Part shown: positions 45,001 through 57,671 of the stretch, piece after piece
Numbering within the stretch: the stretch's first letter is position 1
Layout: each line of letters begins with the position of its first letter
Origin: Humulus lupulus
Lineage: Eukaryota; Streptophyta; Magnoliopsida; Rosales; Cannabaceae
Reading direction: 5' to 3'
Assembly: GCF_963169125.1 (NCBI RefSeq)
Contig: NC_084798.1
Span: 175,675,980-175,739,979 of the forward strand
Length of the DNA: 64,000 nucleotides
Made by a program: the position numbers and the translations under genes
The notes under the pieces: model-generated
Told to the model about the DNA's origin: nothing
Databases searched by the model: none
What the model saw: the letters and a program-made list of their open reading frames with translations, nothing else

Positions 45001-46489
45001 ATATTAATTTTACTACAGAAGGGTCTAGAATTATGAGATATAGGATAGTAGTTTGGACTTTGACTAAAGTTTGTACCAAATAGAGACTATGTGGCATTCT
45101 TGGAGATGATGTAGCAAAAAGAAGGGAGTAAGACTAGGCTGGCCAAAACCATATAGTGGGGGGAAGGTTTTATTTTTAAAATTTAAGTTGAATAGTGTGG
45201 AGAAAATCAAGCAAGGCAGTTGGGGTTTGAAGCCTATAAATAGAGACTTACCCTTCACCATTTTTCTCACACTCAAAAGCTCTCAAAAACCTCTCATATC
45301 AAAATCCATAGTTCCAAAAGCTCTCTCCATTTCTCCATAAATACTCTACATAGCCATAGCCGAAACACTAGTCCTTATAGTGCTCGGGATCATTTTCTTA
45401 AATTTTCTTTATTTTGTCTTAAACACTATTTCCTTTCTAAACCCTATTATAGCCAAAATATTGAACCCCCATCAAGTCAATTTATACCCAAAATTATACC
45501 CAAGTATCCAAACTCTTGGTGTTGTTGTTGGAGATAGACATTTGAGAGAAGACTCAGGATTTCATCATTTTGGTAGGTTGAAGGTATGACATTATGAGGT
45601 TTAGAAAATTCTTGAAAGTATAGTTTTATTATAAGGCTCTAATATAAATTTCTTATGTTGTATTTAAGGATTTTTTGACGTTTTCTATAGGAAGCAATCT
45701 CTTCTATTTCTTTTTCTCTCCACAGTCAAGGTAACGAAGATAGGTTAGATTTTATGTGTTATCATTATGTTTATATGTTATCTGTATGTATGTATATATA
45801 TGTATATGTTTTATTTTGTATTCACTTGGGAAATATAGTTGCTTAGATAGAAAATAAGCAAAATCTCAAGTTTTTTTTATCATTATCGTATACTATAGTT
45901 ATGATTTAACCTACCTCAAATAGTAGCAAGAGGACCTAGAGGGTTTATCATATACTATATTGTGTTTAAACCTACCATGAATAGTAGCAAGAGGACCTAG
46001 ATTGTTTCTATCACATACTACGGTAATGAGTTATTGGCCATTAATATTGTAGTCCTATGTTTTATGATTTATGTTTTTAGTCTTATGATTTATGATATGT
46101 TTTAGTAAATTTTCTTTGCTGGGCATTAGGCTCATTCCTTTTTATTTTAGATGGTGCAGGAAAATAAAACTTGGAAGGCGGGACAGATTTATGGCAGCTT
46201 TGGCATGTGTATTGGGAGAGGACTGAATGAATGGACTAATGTGAAAGTTCAAGGATGACTTTTTGTTTCAATTTTTTTAATTATGTATTTATGTTTTATT
46301 TCCGCATTTAGTAATTGAACAATTAATTAAAGGTTTTGTTTTCCTTATGATTTTATGTTATAACAATGGGATCCCGTATTTTTTATTTTTATAATAAAGT
46401 TCTATTATTTTATGTATGTATTAAAAAATAATAGTTATTCTTAGTAGTTTTTAATGGTCTGAGGTCTTTAAGTTAGTCGGGTCATTACA
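45001..46489 (+). repeat. Tekay-type 3' LTR, second part
   Basis: This continues from 32104 after the Tat insertion. A TATA box TATAAATAG lies at 45235-45243. Near 45900-46000 there is a double GTAGCAAGAGGACCTAGA repeat, also present in the inverted arm. It ends GGGTCATTACA at 46489, next to the Harbinger sequence. Confidence 0.8.
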
Positions 46490-46494
46490 ATATG

Positions 46495-47376
46495 TAACAC
46501 TTTTGGAAAAAGACATAAAACAAATAAATTGAAATCAAAATTCAATCAGTTGAGAAAGGCAAATCAAGAGTTTTCTTTTCTTTGGAACAAACTGGTATGG
46601 GATGGGATCTTCAAACAAATATTGTTACAGCAAGTGATGAAGTATGGGATACTTATCTAAAGGTAATAAACTTATACTATACTTGTGTTGTTAATTACTT
46701 GATTTTTTCAAATTCATGTTACATACTAATGTTGTGTGTTTTGGTTTTTGTATAAATATCCAAATGCAAAGTTATATCAAAAAAAAGGATTGAAACATTA
46801 TGACATTCTTGGAGAAATATTCAATAACACAATAGCCACTGGTGGGGTGAGTTATGCCTCCACTCAACTTCTGCCTACTTCGGCTGAGGAACACCAACAA
46901 GAGCGTCATTTTGTTGGCACTAGAGCACATGTTAATGTTGGTATTTATTGTGATTATGAAAATGTTGGAGAGGAAGAAGAAATTATTGGTGTACGTCGTT
47001 GAGCTACTTCTGCTCCACCTGAGGCACCAAGACAAAAAGATAAAAAGAACAAAGGGGCTAAGTCTGCTTTTGACTATGTGATGGAGGAACTTTGAAAAAG
47101 TATTATTGCTAAGACTGAGGCATCACTAGTGTGGAGTGAGAGTATGTGTAAGTATATTGAATCAAGAGAAAAGAGAATCAATGTGGAAACTAGCAATGTT
47201 ACTGATTCGTTTAATCTGGAAGATTGTCAAAAAATACTAGATGGTATTCCAGATCTAGATGACAAAAAATACCTCAAAGCACTGCATGAGTTTGTTGCAA
47301 ACCCAAAATGGTGTGGAATATTCATGAGAATTAATGAGCAATGTCGACGAGCATATCTTGATTCATTGTTGGAGTG
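46495..47376 (+). pseudogene. PIF/Harbinger Myb/SANT-like accessory protein, remainder
   Basis: This continues the exon at 25967-26117: KRHKTNKLKSKFNQLRK, then after a frame change EQTGMGWDLQTNIVTASDEV, WDTYLK. A probable intron (46663-46750) begins GTAATAAAC; its acceptor is unclear. The next exon has KYPNAKLYQKKGLKHYDILG, the typical end of the Myb/SANT-like domain, then a variable acidic linker and a C-terminal helical region (FVANPKWCGIFMRINEQC) with a stop at 47374. Two in-frame TGA codons (about 47000 and 47092) break it; the first looks like CGA to TGA. In this superfamily the protein assists the transposase encoded downstream. Confidence 0.78.
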
Positions 47377-47549
47377 ACTTAATATCGTTTATTTTCTATG
47401 ACTTTGTCATGAACTACTAAATAATGTTGTGTGTGTGTGCTTTTTTGCTATGCAATGAACTTGGATTGGTCTTTGTTTCATAATTGAACTATCTTATGTG
47501 TTTATATATTTGTTTAAGGACTTTTGTATTGAACTTTTATTCTTTTAAT

Positions 47550-48480
47550 TTGGTACCTAAGCTGGATGATTCTGACAAGGAGTTTGAAATATTATTTGGT
47601 GATACTTCTTCATCAAGCGAGGAATTAATTGGTCAAGTTCTCATGGTTAGTAAATTACATGAAATGCACAAATCTCAACAAATTAGACGACCACTACACA
47701 CTTCAGATATGTCTAGACGTCAATATTTGATTGAACTGCTAAATGGACTTCCTGATAGATCATTTTATATAATTATAATGAATAGTACTACTTTCAGATC
47801 CTTATGTCGTCGATTAGTTGAAATGGAAGTGATAGAACATGATAGGGTAATTAACATTGAAGAGACTGTTGTCATGTTTCTATGGATTGTAACACACAAT
47901 CAACGAGTTAGGAGTGTGGCTGAAAGATATCAACATTCAATAGAAATTGTTTGTCGTCATTTTAGTAGAGTGTTAGATGCATTATGTTATTTGGGAAATG
48001 AAGTTATAAAGCCTCAAGACTATAACACCATGCAACTAGAAATTACAAATAATCCAAAGTATTTCCCATGGTTTAAGGTCAATTTTATTATTAATATAAT
48101 ATAATACTAGTTATAATTGATACTAATTTAATTGAAGCTGCTAATGATTTTTCTGCTTTGTTTTATAGGATTGTGTAGGAGCAATTGATGGTATTCATGG
48201 AAGTGCAGTTGCACAAACTTTAAAACAACTTGCATATAGAGGAAGAAAAGTAGATGTAACACAAAATTTAATGGCTGCATGCTCTTTTAATATGATGTTT
48301 ACTTATGTTTATGCTAGATGGGAAGGAACGGTCAATGATTCCAGAGTGCTACTTGATGCAATGAGAAAGATGATAACTTTCCTATGCCACCATAAGGTAT
48401 TAAAATACACTAATCTTAATACATTATAATTTTTCTTTCAAATGTTCTTATTAATAATTTCTTCTAATATAGGAAATGTA
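47550..48480 (+). pseudogene. PIF/Harbinger DDE transposase, N-terminal and central part
   Basis: Exon 1 (about 47550-48077) reads SRRQYLIELLNGLPDRSFYI, MNSTTFRSLCRRLVEM, TVVMFLWIVTHNQRVRSVAE, the helix-rich N-terminus of HARBI1-like transposases. It ends at a GT (48078) with an AG at 48167-48168. Exon 2 (48169-48396) holds DCVGAIDGIHGSAV with the first catalytic Asp, YRGRKVDVTQNLMAACSFNM, and WEGTVNDSRVLLDA with the second Asp. A second intron (48397-48472) leads to exon 3, cut after GAAATGTA by the insertion at about 48480. Exons 1 and 2 have no internal stop, in contrast to the accessory gene. Confidence 0.85.
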
Positions 48481-51073
48481 GTGCACCAAAAAAAAAATAG
48501 TTATTAAATTTTTGTGTTTTATTTTATTTAACTGTTAAGTGTTGTGAATTATTTTATTTAATTTTTTGTTTGTTTAAATTAATTGTTAGAATTGGTTGGT
48601 AGAATTTTATGAATTTAATTGTTAAATGTTATTTATTTATTTTAAAAATGTGATTAATTGAGTTTTGGTTGAATGCACTAAGGTGCATGGTAGGTAGTGA
48701 TGCATCCTAGTTATTGAGTGTGTGCATGTGCATGGTTGCATGGTGCACATATGTAAAATTTTCTACACACTTGTAGTTTCCTTTTATTTAGATTTAATTA
48801 TTTATTTGAAAAATAAATAAATAAAAGAAAGGGGAAACAAGAGCTTGGACGTGCGAGCCTAAGTGAGAAAGGGGAAATTATTTTCCTATTTTATTTGGGT
48901 GAATATTGGTTGAAATGGAAGAGATGTTTTCATCTTTACTCCATACCAATTAAAAATAAGAAATAAGAGAAAATAATTAGGAATAGGAAACTTACCCTTT
49001 TATTTTATTAGGCTAGCTATTATGCGTAAATTAGAATAAATAGGGAAGGAAAAAGGGAAGAGAGCCATTATGCTCTTGGGCTGCCGAAACTAGAGAGAAA
49101 AAGAGAGAGAGAGAGGCGTGAGCTAGAGAGAGAAGGAGAAGAAGAAAGAAAGGAAGAAGAAAGAGAAGAGGGAATCAATTCTAGGGTATGTCTCTTATTT
49201 TTATGTTTGATTCTTGTATTCTTGACTAGAGTTTGATTGTTGGTTTTCTCCTTCTCCTCATGTTGGTTTTTGAAAACCCTAGGCATGAACAAGGGGTGAT
49301 ATAGTTTGAGTATTGGTCATCTTGTGAATTCTTGATTTCACAAATCAAGAGAGGTAATGGATCTTTAGCCCTATTATTTTCATGTTATCTTGGGTATTCA
49401 TGGTGTTTTGGGTTTGTGGTCAATATAGGTTGATGATGGGGGATGTTGTCTTGTTTGTATCCTTGTTGATCTTGTAGATTTGGTTGATGGTTAAATGTTT
49501 CATGTTGTTTTGTTCGTAAGGTTATTATTATATGTTAGAAAAAGGTCATGTATAAAAGGGTTGATAAATGTTTTAAATTGTGATCTATTAAAAAGGATGA
49601 TGAATATTTTTGAAATAACATTAAAGGATTTGATTATTTTTGGCTATGGGAATTTCGGCCTAAGGATGATGTTTAAGCATGATTGTTATTTTTTTTTATG
49701 TTTTTATGTCAATTAAAAATCTTAGAAACATGATAGGTTGTTTGTAAGATTTTATATTAGTTTTGTTCTTCCTTGGAATACTTGCATAATAGTAATACGT
49801 CAAGAGATTATAATCAAGACAAGGTTAAAGATGATTATTTGTTTATGATTTGTGAGAATGTTTTAAGGTGATTTGATCAAGTATTGTATGCTAATGGTAA
49901 CATTAAAATGATTAAAGAGGTGTAGAAACATGCTAGGGTTTGTATTGGAATATTGTTAAATAAATATGTATGAATTTTGTGAAATATAATGAAAAGAATG
50001 AATTTCATGATTTATAGTACTTGCTGATTTTTGTGTATAAAAGGTGTCAAAATGATGAGAAAAATGTTTTTGAATGCTTAAATAAATTTTGCAAGTGCTT
50101 TGATATTTTAAGAAGTTAAAAGGGAGATTTTAAGATGCCTTGAAATGATAGGTTTGTGCAAATAGTTACCTACAATTTTTTATATATATTTTTGATGAAA
50201 ATACGAGGTTTTAAAAATAAAAATGGTGATTTTGAGGATATATTTAGTTGCTGTAATTTTAATAAAAAAATGTGAGGTTGTATTTTCAATAAAAGAAATT
50301 TGATGTGTATGTTAAATAAATTAATGCCCTAAACTATGAAAATATTAAAATTGATATTTTTAATATAACTATGAGTAGTCATTTTAATAGTTATGATTTT
50401 TCTTTATTTTAATTAAGAAAAAATGGTGAATTTAATTTACTTGTAAATTTTTAAGTGAATCAAATAGTGGTTAAATTTTTATTAAAATATTTTAAAAATA
50501 TTTATTGAATTATAACTTATGAATAAATTCTATTTAAAAATTAAGTCTTAAAAATAATACAAGTAAATCTAAAATTGTACTTTTTCTCACATTAAGTATG
50601 TAAATTTGTTAATTTGATTATAAGGTTGTTTTAAGAAAACATGTTAAATTATAAGTAATTTTACATAATTTTTAGTCATTATTTTATGGAATTTAAAAGT
50701 AAAAAAATGGAATTATTATATTTTTTAAATTGTTCAATAAATTATTTTATGAAATAAAATAATGTCTTAAGAAGTTTAATCAACTTAGTAATTTTATTAA
50801 GATAAATAATGGTAATCAAATCATGTTACAAGTTCATTACTTTTAAAACGATAGAAATAAGCGCGTAGGAATTATCGTTTTCAACGCCATTTTTATAACA
50901 ATGTTCCCACGTATGCATGTCGCATGCAAATACACTTTTACGTTAAAAAATATGCCTATTATGCAACCATATGATTTTTATAGAAAGACCATGCATGTAA
51001 TATATGTATAAATTGCATTATTCTTTTGATGACTTTATGTGTAATTATGCCTAGTTTGGATGTTATGAGTAGT
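48481..51073. mobile_element. 2.6-kb insertion in the Harbinger transposase, probably a solo LTR
   Basis: Transposase sequence stops at about 48480 and resumes at about 51074, so this is an insert. It is non-coding and AT-rich, with a purine-rich GAGAGAGAGA/GAAGAAGAAAG leader at 49090-49175 and a splice-donor-like GGGTATGTC after it, similar to LTR leaders. The left end reads TGTAGTGCACC, but I could not find a matching CA end or a clear target duplication. Its family is unresolved. Confidence 0.5.
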
Positions 51074-51571
51074 TTATGTTGTTGATTCTGGCTATCCAAA
51101 TATGCCTGGGTTTATAGCATCATATCGTGGTGAATGTTATCACCTACGTCATTTTAGAGGAAGGGGGAATCATCCAGAGGTGCAATAGATTTATTTAATT
51201 ATAGGCACTCATCATTGCATAATGTAATTGAACATTGTTTTACAGTTCTGAAAGCTATAGGTTCCCAATTTTGAAGTCAATGCCTCCATATTTGCTTTGA
51301 AGGCAACGTCGAATACCAATAGCATGTTGTGCTATCCACAACTAGATTAGAATGCACTCTATTAGTGATAGAATATTTGACCAATATTTTGTTAATGCCA
51401 CACCATTAGAAGATATTGAAGAAACACAAAACCAACAAGGAGGAGATGAAAGCAGAAATTTATGAAACACCAGAGATTAATTTTAGTCAAGCATATATGG
51501 CTCAAATGAAAAATGTTAGAGATGACATGGCTGGACAAATGATGCTTAGTTATAATAATAATGGAAGTTAG
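51074..51571 (+). pseudogene. PIF/Harbinger transposase, C-terminal part
   Basis: This continues exon 3 after the insertion: VVDSGYPNMPGFIASYRGEC, YHLRHFRGRGNHPE, then NYRHSSLHNVIEHCFTVLKA with the third catalytic acidic residue. Beyond about 51280 the frame is broken (a TGA after SQF, later TAG and TAA codons), but similarity to the family end continues to a TAG at 51569-51571. The transposon terminal repeats were not located on either side. Confidence 0.8.
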
Positions 51572-51689
51572 CAAAATTAAAAAATGTAACTTTAAATATT
51601 ATGAATTTGATAAATGTACTAATTTTAAATTTACTTAACTAAATTTACTGATAAATTAAAATTTAATTTCATACAACATTTGTTTAAAA
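51572..51689. other. Harbinger 3' flank, nothing recognised
   Basis: AT-rich sequence in which the right terminal repeat of the transposon should lie. No inverted partner was found near the left side of the accessory gene. Confidence 0.3.
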
Positions 51690-52497
51690 AGATCAAATTA
51701 AAATAGTTTTCAAATTCAGTTGAACCAATCACATATTCTAATTCTGTTATATTTTTAGGTTCTCTATCAATCACATATTCAGTTTTTTAAAATTCAAAAA
51801 CAGTTTCAAGATATTGAACCAATCATTTTTTCAGAAACGTATTTCCAGTTACTAAATTCAGATTTTCATTTCAGAATTATAGTTTTTAAAATTACAGTTT
51901 TTCAATCACAAACCAATCAACCACTTAGTCTACTCCTACAGTCAAAAGACCATTTTACCCCTCCATTAAACTAATCCTTTAGCACACCCTAAGGGCAATT
52001 TGGTCATTAAGCTTTAATTCCCATTAAACCTCAAATTACACCTCAAATTCCCAATTTAATCCACTAGTCCATTAAACACAAATATACCACCAATTTATTC
52101 CATTTACCAATACGTCCTAAAAATATTAAGAAAAATTCCCAAGATACTCCTAGGCTCGATCCGGGCAGGGCATTTACCCTCGCTGTGACTTTTTCGCTAA
52201 AATTGCTCGAAAGGACCCACTCAAGTTGAATATCACAAATATATCCACTTAATAATGTGGTCTTGAGCATACAACATAAGAAATTACAAATATACCTTCA
52301 ATGAGTCAAAATTACGAAAATGTTCATTTCTAACAAAAATGGGTCTTTAAACACATTTAATTCACTTAATCATGCATACTCAATCATATAAGAATAAAAA
52401 TCACATAAATCAATTAAGTCACACATAATTACCCCCACGTGCCCTCTCGGTACGCTAATCAAAGTACATAATTTTATTAGAAATTTTACGACGCTAC
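51690..52497 (-). repeat. LTR remnant, TGTAGCG/TGTAACG type
   Basis: On the minus strand the sequence starts TGTAGCGTCGTAAAATTTC (from 52497) and continues GATTAGCGTACCGAGAGGGC, an order resembling the TGTAACG solo LTR (GATTAGTGTGCCTGGAGGGC at 18886). The other end fades out near 51690 without a clear terminus. Probably an old truncated LTR. Confidence 0.5.
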
Positions 52498-52719
52498 ATA
52501 TTTATTTTTATTTTTCTTTTCCTAATCGATTCTTATTTATTCTTTATTATTTTTTATTATTATGATCTCAATCCTCTCATACTCATACAAGATCATACTC
52601 TCATTAATGAATATGGAATTTTCTCATTATTGTTTGATAGTTTAGAATGGCGGGCCATAGTGGCATCAATATTTCTGGAATTTATAATTAGCTCAGGGAA
52701 GTTGTATATTATATGGTTA
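52498..52719. other. AT-rich spacer
   Basis: TTTATT-rich low-complexity sequence without recognisable features. Confidence 0.3.
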
Positions 52720-53165
52720 TCTATAGGCAACCATATTCATCATGCATTCCCTTAATGAGATCTCTTTGAGGCATAGTTTTGGAACAATCTAGAGCCTTCT
52801 CATGAAACTTTATGACGTAACAAAAAATATTTTCTCCAAAACTTTGTCTTTCTCCTGATAAATCAACTATACTCCATTTGTCCTCAATAAAAAAGAACTT
52901 GGCACAAAATTGGCAAACTAAATCGTCCCAATTTTTCAGACTTCTCGGTGTCAAACTTTCATACCAAGAATAAGCTCATTTAGTCAGGGATTTTGAGAAT
53001 TCTCGAAGCCTCAGCTCAAAGTCATGTGCGTAGACTCCTAAATCATCAATAAATTAGATTATATGTTATTTGGCATTACCAAACCTTCCATTATATTCTC
53101 AAAATGCTGAGCTTGCATAGCCTCGTGGATATGATTTAGACGCAACCTTGATGGAATAAGGTGGG
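52720..53165 (-). pseudogene. Gypsy gag capsid fragment
   Basis: The minus strand encodes ELRLREFSKSLTK and, after a TGA, AYSWYESLTPRSLKNWDDLV, QFCAKFFFIEDKW, GENIFCYVIKFHEKALDCSK. This is a Ty3/Gypsy capsid domain. The left end stops at about 52720 and the right end is cut by the Copia LTR that begins at 53166. No pol is adjacent, so it is an old fragment that served as a landing site. Confidence 0.7.
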
Positions 53166-53202
53166 TGTGAAAAAAATTGAACGAATAAAATATTTGTTCA
53201 CT
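53166..53202 (-). repeat. Copia 3' LTR, distal part
   Basis: Short continuation of the Copia LTR after the solo LTR insertion. On the minus strand it ends CAATTTTTTTCACA. Together with 55349-55532 it gives an LTR of about 220 bp, a short LTR for a Copia. The exact end (53166 or 53168) is uncertain. Confidence 0.6.
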
Positions 53203-55343
53203 TGTAACGCCCTGGATTGCCAAGACCGTTACACTGCGTGTTTATAAAGTGCCAGACTTGCTAACCAAGTCATTAGTGTAAAATCGTGTTACTGAAACTG
53301 TAAAGGAACTAGGGTTAAAAGCATTTTGGTCTCGAAAGTCACATTTTCATTAGGAAACATTGTTTATTTACACGGGATCCCAAAAATATCAGTTTAAAGG
53401 CCATTTACAAAAGTTACAAGGTTCAAATACATTAACCAGCCATACTAAGGCAAAACGAGCAGTTAGGTAATCCCTGTCCTGACTTACTCCTCGACCATGG
53501 TGATCGAACAGCTGGCTATGTACATTTCACCTCGGAGCTCTCCACCTCAGGCTTGGTCCAGCTTGCCCTTGCCTATACCTGCACTACGTAGCACCCGTGA
53601 GCCAAGGCCCAACAAGAAAACACAACAACAACAGAGCATGAACAATTAACAAACAAGTCAATAACTCATAGTGGATCTTATAAACTCAGATATATCATCA
53701 GTCGGTATAATCAAGTATTTCACATACTAGGCATTTCAGTTCATAATACACAATTCACAAACGATAACCAGGGCTAGCGCTCACAGGCTGCTCCCTCTGT
53801 TATCCTGTTATCTTTGGCTACCAGTGGCCAATCTGCGCTCTGTGCGCTAATTCCATGTACGACACTCCTAGGCCGCTTTTACATGTCCCATGGCATGATA
53901 CCAGCGTTGACACGATACAACCCTCGGGAGCACTTAGTCCCATCTCAATCATATAAACGGGTGCAGTTTTCTTACCTTTCAATTCACTGGTTTCCGATGC
54001 CACGAAGCCGCAAGCACGGTCCTCTACCCCGAGCCTCTCCAAAAACCTAACCACAACACAAATGAAACATCCTTTGTCACTAATCAATCCATAGCTACCT
54101 CCCCGGAATCAATCCCACACTCTCGGAACTCCCAAATCCCTAAAACAATGCACCAAAGACATCCCCCGAACCCCCGGAGCAAAGGCTCAAAATTGCAAAT
54201 TCTAACATCCTGAAATTGGCCTTGCGCCGCGGCGCCCAGCAAGTCAAAGGACTCGCCTGCCCAGAAATTCAGCCTTGCGCTGCGGCGCTCCTTCGCGAGC
54301 CCAGAAAATCTGGGTTTTCCCTGCGTTTTCCCCGAACCCAAATCACTCCAAATCATCCCAACTTCATACCCAAGCCCCAAAACTTATTTAAAACCCCACA
54401 TAGACCAACCAACAACCTATAAATACTATAATCCAGCTCAACTACACAATCACCCACAGAATTCACACTTAAATTCAGATTCAAACCTTTGAACCAAAGC
54501 TTGAGAAATATGTAAACCAGCCCCTTAAGATTCTTAAACCATAAAAGCTACGAAAACTTAAACATGATACACTCTTACCTCAGTCAAGAACTCAGCTTGG
54601 ATTCTCCTCAACTCTAGCTTCAAATCACCTTCTCCTTTTGATTACTCCAACTCTAAATTCATGCAAAACCAGCCACCAACTTGCTTCAATTCATATTCAT
54701 CATCTAAAAACCAGACTTGAAACTTAAACATATAATAGCTAACTCCTTACCTCTGAGTTTTCTTGGCTTAAGCTTCGTTAATAACTTCAAACACCCCTTG
54801 ATTCTCCTTCCAAGAGCTAAAGTTCAGCTTCCCTTTTCCTATCTTTCTTTTGTTCTACTTCTAGGTCTCCAATATTCAGCATAACACCAACTCCCAAAAT
54901 GTTATACGTAAATGTATTTCCTTCAGCTCAAACTTATCTATTTACTGCCAAAAGACCAATTTATCCCTCTAATAATATCCCTTTCTAACTAGACCTCAAG
55001 GGCTTACTTGTCCTTTTACTGGTTTACAATTCTACCACCTCTCCCAACAAAACCTGTTACTCTCTATGGTTACTAACAGTTACGCAGGTTACCCAATTAC
55101 CAGTTACCACTATCTAGCTTTCTAGGACCGTCTCGGCACGTGCATCACATTGGTATCACCGCACCCACGTGGTACAAATCACATATCACAATTATCACAT
55201 AACATAATACACATAGTCATATAACATGCTTAAAAATCATAACCATGCATCTTAATCATAAAAATCACACATAATCTCCATTATGCCCTCCAGGCACACT
55301 AATCAAAGCCCTTAAGCCTAATTAGTGAATTTGGGTCGTTACA
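53203..55343 (-). mobile_element. Solo LTR, TGTAACG family, TCACT duplications
   Basis: 2141 bp with perfect TCACT duplications at 53198-53202 and 55344-55348. Read on the minus strand it starts TGTAACGACCCAAATTCACT and ends CCAGGGCGTTACA, matching the LTR at 18847-21103 in order and ends. No interior or second LTR is present, so it is a solo LTR from recombination between two LTRs. A GC-rich zone with GCGCCGCGGCGC lies at 54222-54300. Confidence 0.9.
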
Positions 55344-55348
55344 TCACT

Positions 55349-55532
55349 CTTCATTCAAGTAATGTATCTCTGTACATGAATATATTCAACAACAATTAGC
55401 ACAAAATTAGGAAATGATAAGGCTGTCAGCTATAGTCAACCGTGGAAAATTTGAATTTAAATTAGAGATTATCTTTACAATTGAATGCCTAAAATCAAGT
55501 AGAATCTCCACCAATCTTGTTAAATTTCAACA
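55349..55532 (-). repeat. Copia 3' LTR, proximal part
   Basis: On the minus strand the LTR starts TGTTGAAATTTAACAAG at 55532, directly after a polypurine tract at 55533-55546 (CTTGAGGGGGAGTG). Cut at 55348 by the solo LTR. Confidence 0.75.
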
Positions 55533-55632
55533 CTCCCCCTCAAGCTGGAGCTTGAATATCGATGATGCCCAACTTGCGAAAATGAGTATGAAAAGATGGC
55601 TTTCCAAGTGCTTAGGTCAGCAAATCTACAAC

Positions 55633-57671
55633 CTAAGTTTGTGATGGCGTGAAGGCAGTAACAATATGCCCTGATTGAACTTTTTCTCTAACAACATGAC
55701 AATCCATCTCAATATGCTTTGTACGCTCATGAAACATCGAATTTGCTGCAATGTGTAACGCCGCTTGGTTATCAACTTTGGCTGGAGTAAGGATTTTAAT
55801 TTGCAAATCCTTGAAGAGATAGTTTACCCATGTGAGCTCACAAGTTATGGCTGCCATGGCTCTATATTCTACCCCTGTTGAGGATCGAAATACTATCGTT
55901 TGCTTTTTAGTCTTCCAAGATATGAGAGAAGAACCAAGAAAAACACTGAATCTTGAAACTGACCTTCTTGTGGTAGGACAACTTCCCCAATCTGCATCAC
56001 AATAGCCAATTAGTTTCAATTCATTTTGTGTTGGATAGAAAAATCCTTGTCCTGGTGTCCCATTTAAGTATCGAACAACTCGAATAGTTACATTAAGGTG
56101 AGGCTTGCGTGGCAAATTCATGAACTGACTGAAGCACTGAGTATTGTATATCAAGCCTTGTGATTGTTAGATATATGAGACGACCAATCAACCTTCTATA
56201 TCTTGATGGTTCTTTGAGAGGATCACCTTCATATGGAACAAGCTCTAAGTTCCCCAAGAAGTACCATGTCATCAAGTATATCCAATGTGTATTTCCATTG
56301 GGAAATAGAAATGCCCTTTCTAGAATGAGCAACTTCTATTCCCAAAAAATATTTTAGCTTTCCAAGATCCTTGATTCGAAAGTGTTCATGAAGAAGATTT
56401 TTTAGTCTTGTTATTGCCACAAGATCATTCCTTGTGATTATCATATCATCAACATATATTAACATCGTTGTAAATGATTCTCCATGAGCCCTAGTTAATA
56501 AAGAGTAGTCTACCAATGATTGCTTGAAATCAGCTTTGCAAATGGCCATAGAGAATTTAGAATAATAATTTTGCGAGGCTTGTTTAAACCCATAATGATT
56601 TATGTAGTCGACAAACCATGTTCTCCCCCTGCCGACGGTATCCAGGTGGCGGAAGCATATATACTTGTTTATCTAGATCACCTTGAAGAAAAGAATTTTG
56701 TACATCTAATTGATGGAGAGACCAATTTTTAGCTACAACAATGGCCAGGAGACATCGCACAGTGATAAGCTTTGTGACAGGAGCAAATGCTTCTTTGTAA
56801 TCCATCCCTTCAATTTGAGTATATCCCTTTGCAATGAGACGAGCCTTGTAACGTTCAATGGTTCCATCTAAGTGATACTTACTTTTATAGACCCATTTAC
56901 AACCAATTGGCTTCTTGCCTTTGGTAATGTAGTGAATGTCCAAGTGCCATTAGTTTCAAGAGCTCCAATCTCCAAATTCATGGCTTCTCGCCACTTAAGA
57001 TCTTGCTCAAACTATACAAATGTAACATGTTCGACTGCACTAGAAATGGTAGTAAGAAAACTTTTGTGGGAAGTTGAAAGATGGTCATAGGAAACAAAAT
57101 TAGAAAGGGGGTAGCGTGTACCTTTGCCTGACATTGGCTTTGAATTCAATGATGAGCTAGGGGACAACAAAGTCGCTTGTGAACAATGAAAATTGCAAAG
57201 CCAAATGGAAGGTTGTTTAATACGATCTGACCTTCTAATGATTGGAATAGGTTGTGGTGGCTGCATTGTTTCATTGATATCTTGAGTAGAAATGGATTCA
57301 GGTTCATTGGAACGAGATTGATCAATGTTGGAATTGGTGGGTTACAACTCGAGATCATGTGTTTGTGAGGTGATCTCGACATCTTGATTGGTAATGGGTA
57401 ATGGCAAGACCCGTGAGTTGTTATGTGTGTTTGTTCCTACAGCATAGTTGGGAAATATGTTCTCATGAAATATAACATCTCGACTAGAAAACACTTTCTT
57501 TGTGGCTAAGTCATAAACTTTGTAATCTTTTTGTCCCAAAGGATAACCAACAAATATACATTTTTGGGCATGTTGATCAAACTTATGTTCATATTTTACA
57601 TTAGTGGCAAAGCATAAACGACCAAACACACGCAAATGATTATAAGTGGGTGGTTGAATATATAGTACCTA
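55633..57671 (-). pseudogene. Ty1/Copia reverse transcriptase and RNase H
   Basis: Order on the minus strand from 57671: integrase tail (HLRVFGRLCFATNVKYEHKF, CIFVGYPLGQKDYKVYD), a Ser/Pro-rich linker, reverse transcriptase ([35 protein letters not shown], catalytic [32 protein letters not shown]), RNase H (LIGYCDADWGSCPTTRRSVS, ISWKTKKQTIVFRSSTGVEY, VDNQAALHIAANSMFHERTK). Several frameshifts and stops separate these blocks, for example near 56600 and 56960. The element continues upstream at 62901 beyond the Cassandra insertion. The low number of changes in key motifs suggests moderate age. Confidence 0.88.

Larger units (their letters stand above)
26118..46489 (+). mobile_element. 20.4-kb Tekay-type composite with inverted left arm
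   Basis: The insert splits the PIF/Harbinger accessory gene and is bounded by TGTAATAAC and GTCATTACA. Flanks ATATT (26113-26117) and ATATG (46490-46494) match at four of five bases, and the Harbinger frame continues across. The right part is normal: Tekay-like pol (28084-31495), polypurine tract, and 3' LTR (31535-32104 plus 45001-46489, interrupted by the 12.9-kb Tat element). The left part is not: an LTR end, primer site and small ORF of the same family lie in minus orientation (26118-28052). Confidence 0.65.

Noticed and set aside
53814..54422. ORFs in the minus-strand solo LTR
   Set aside because: Non-coding LTR sequence bounded by TCACT duplications.
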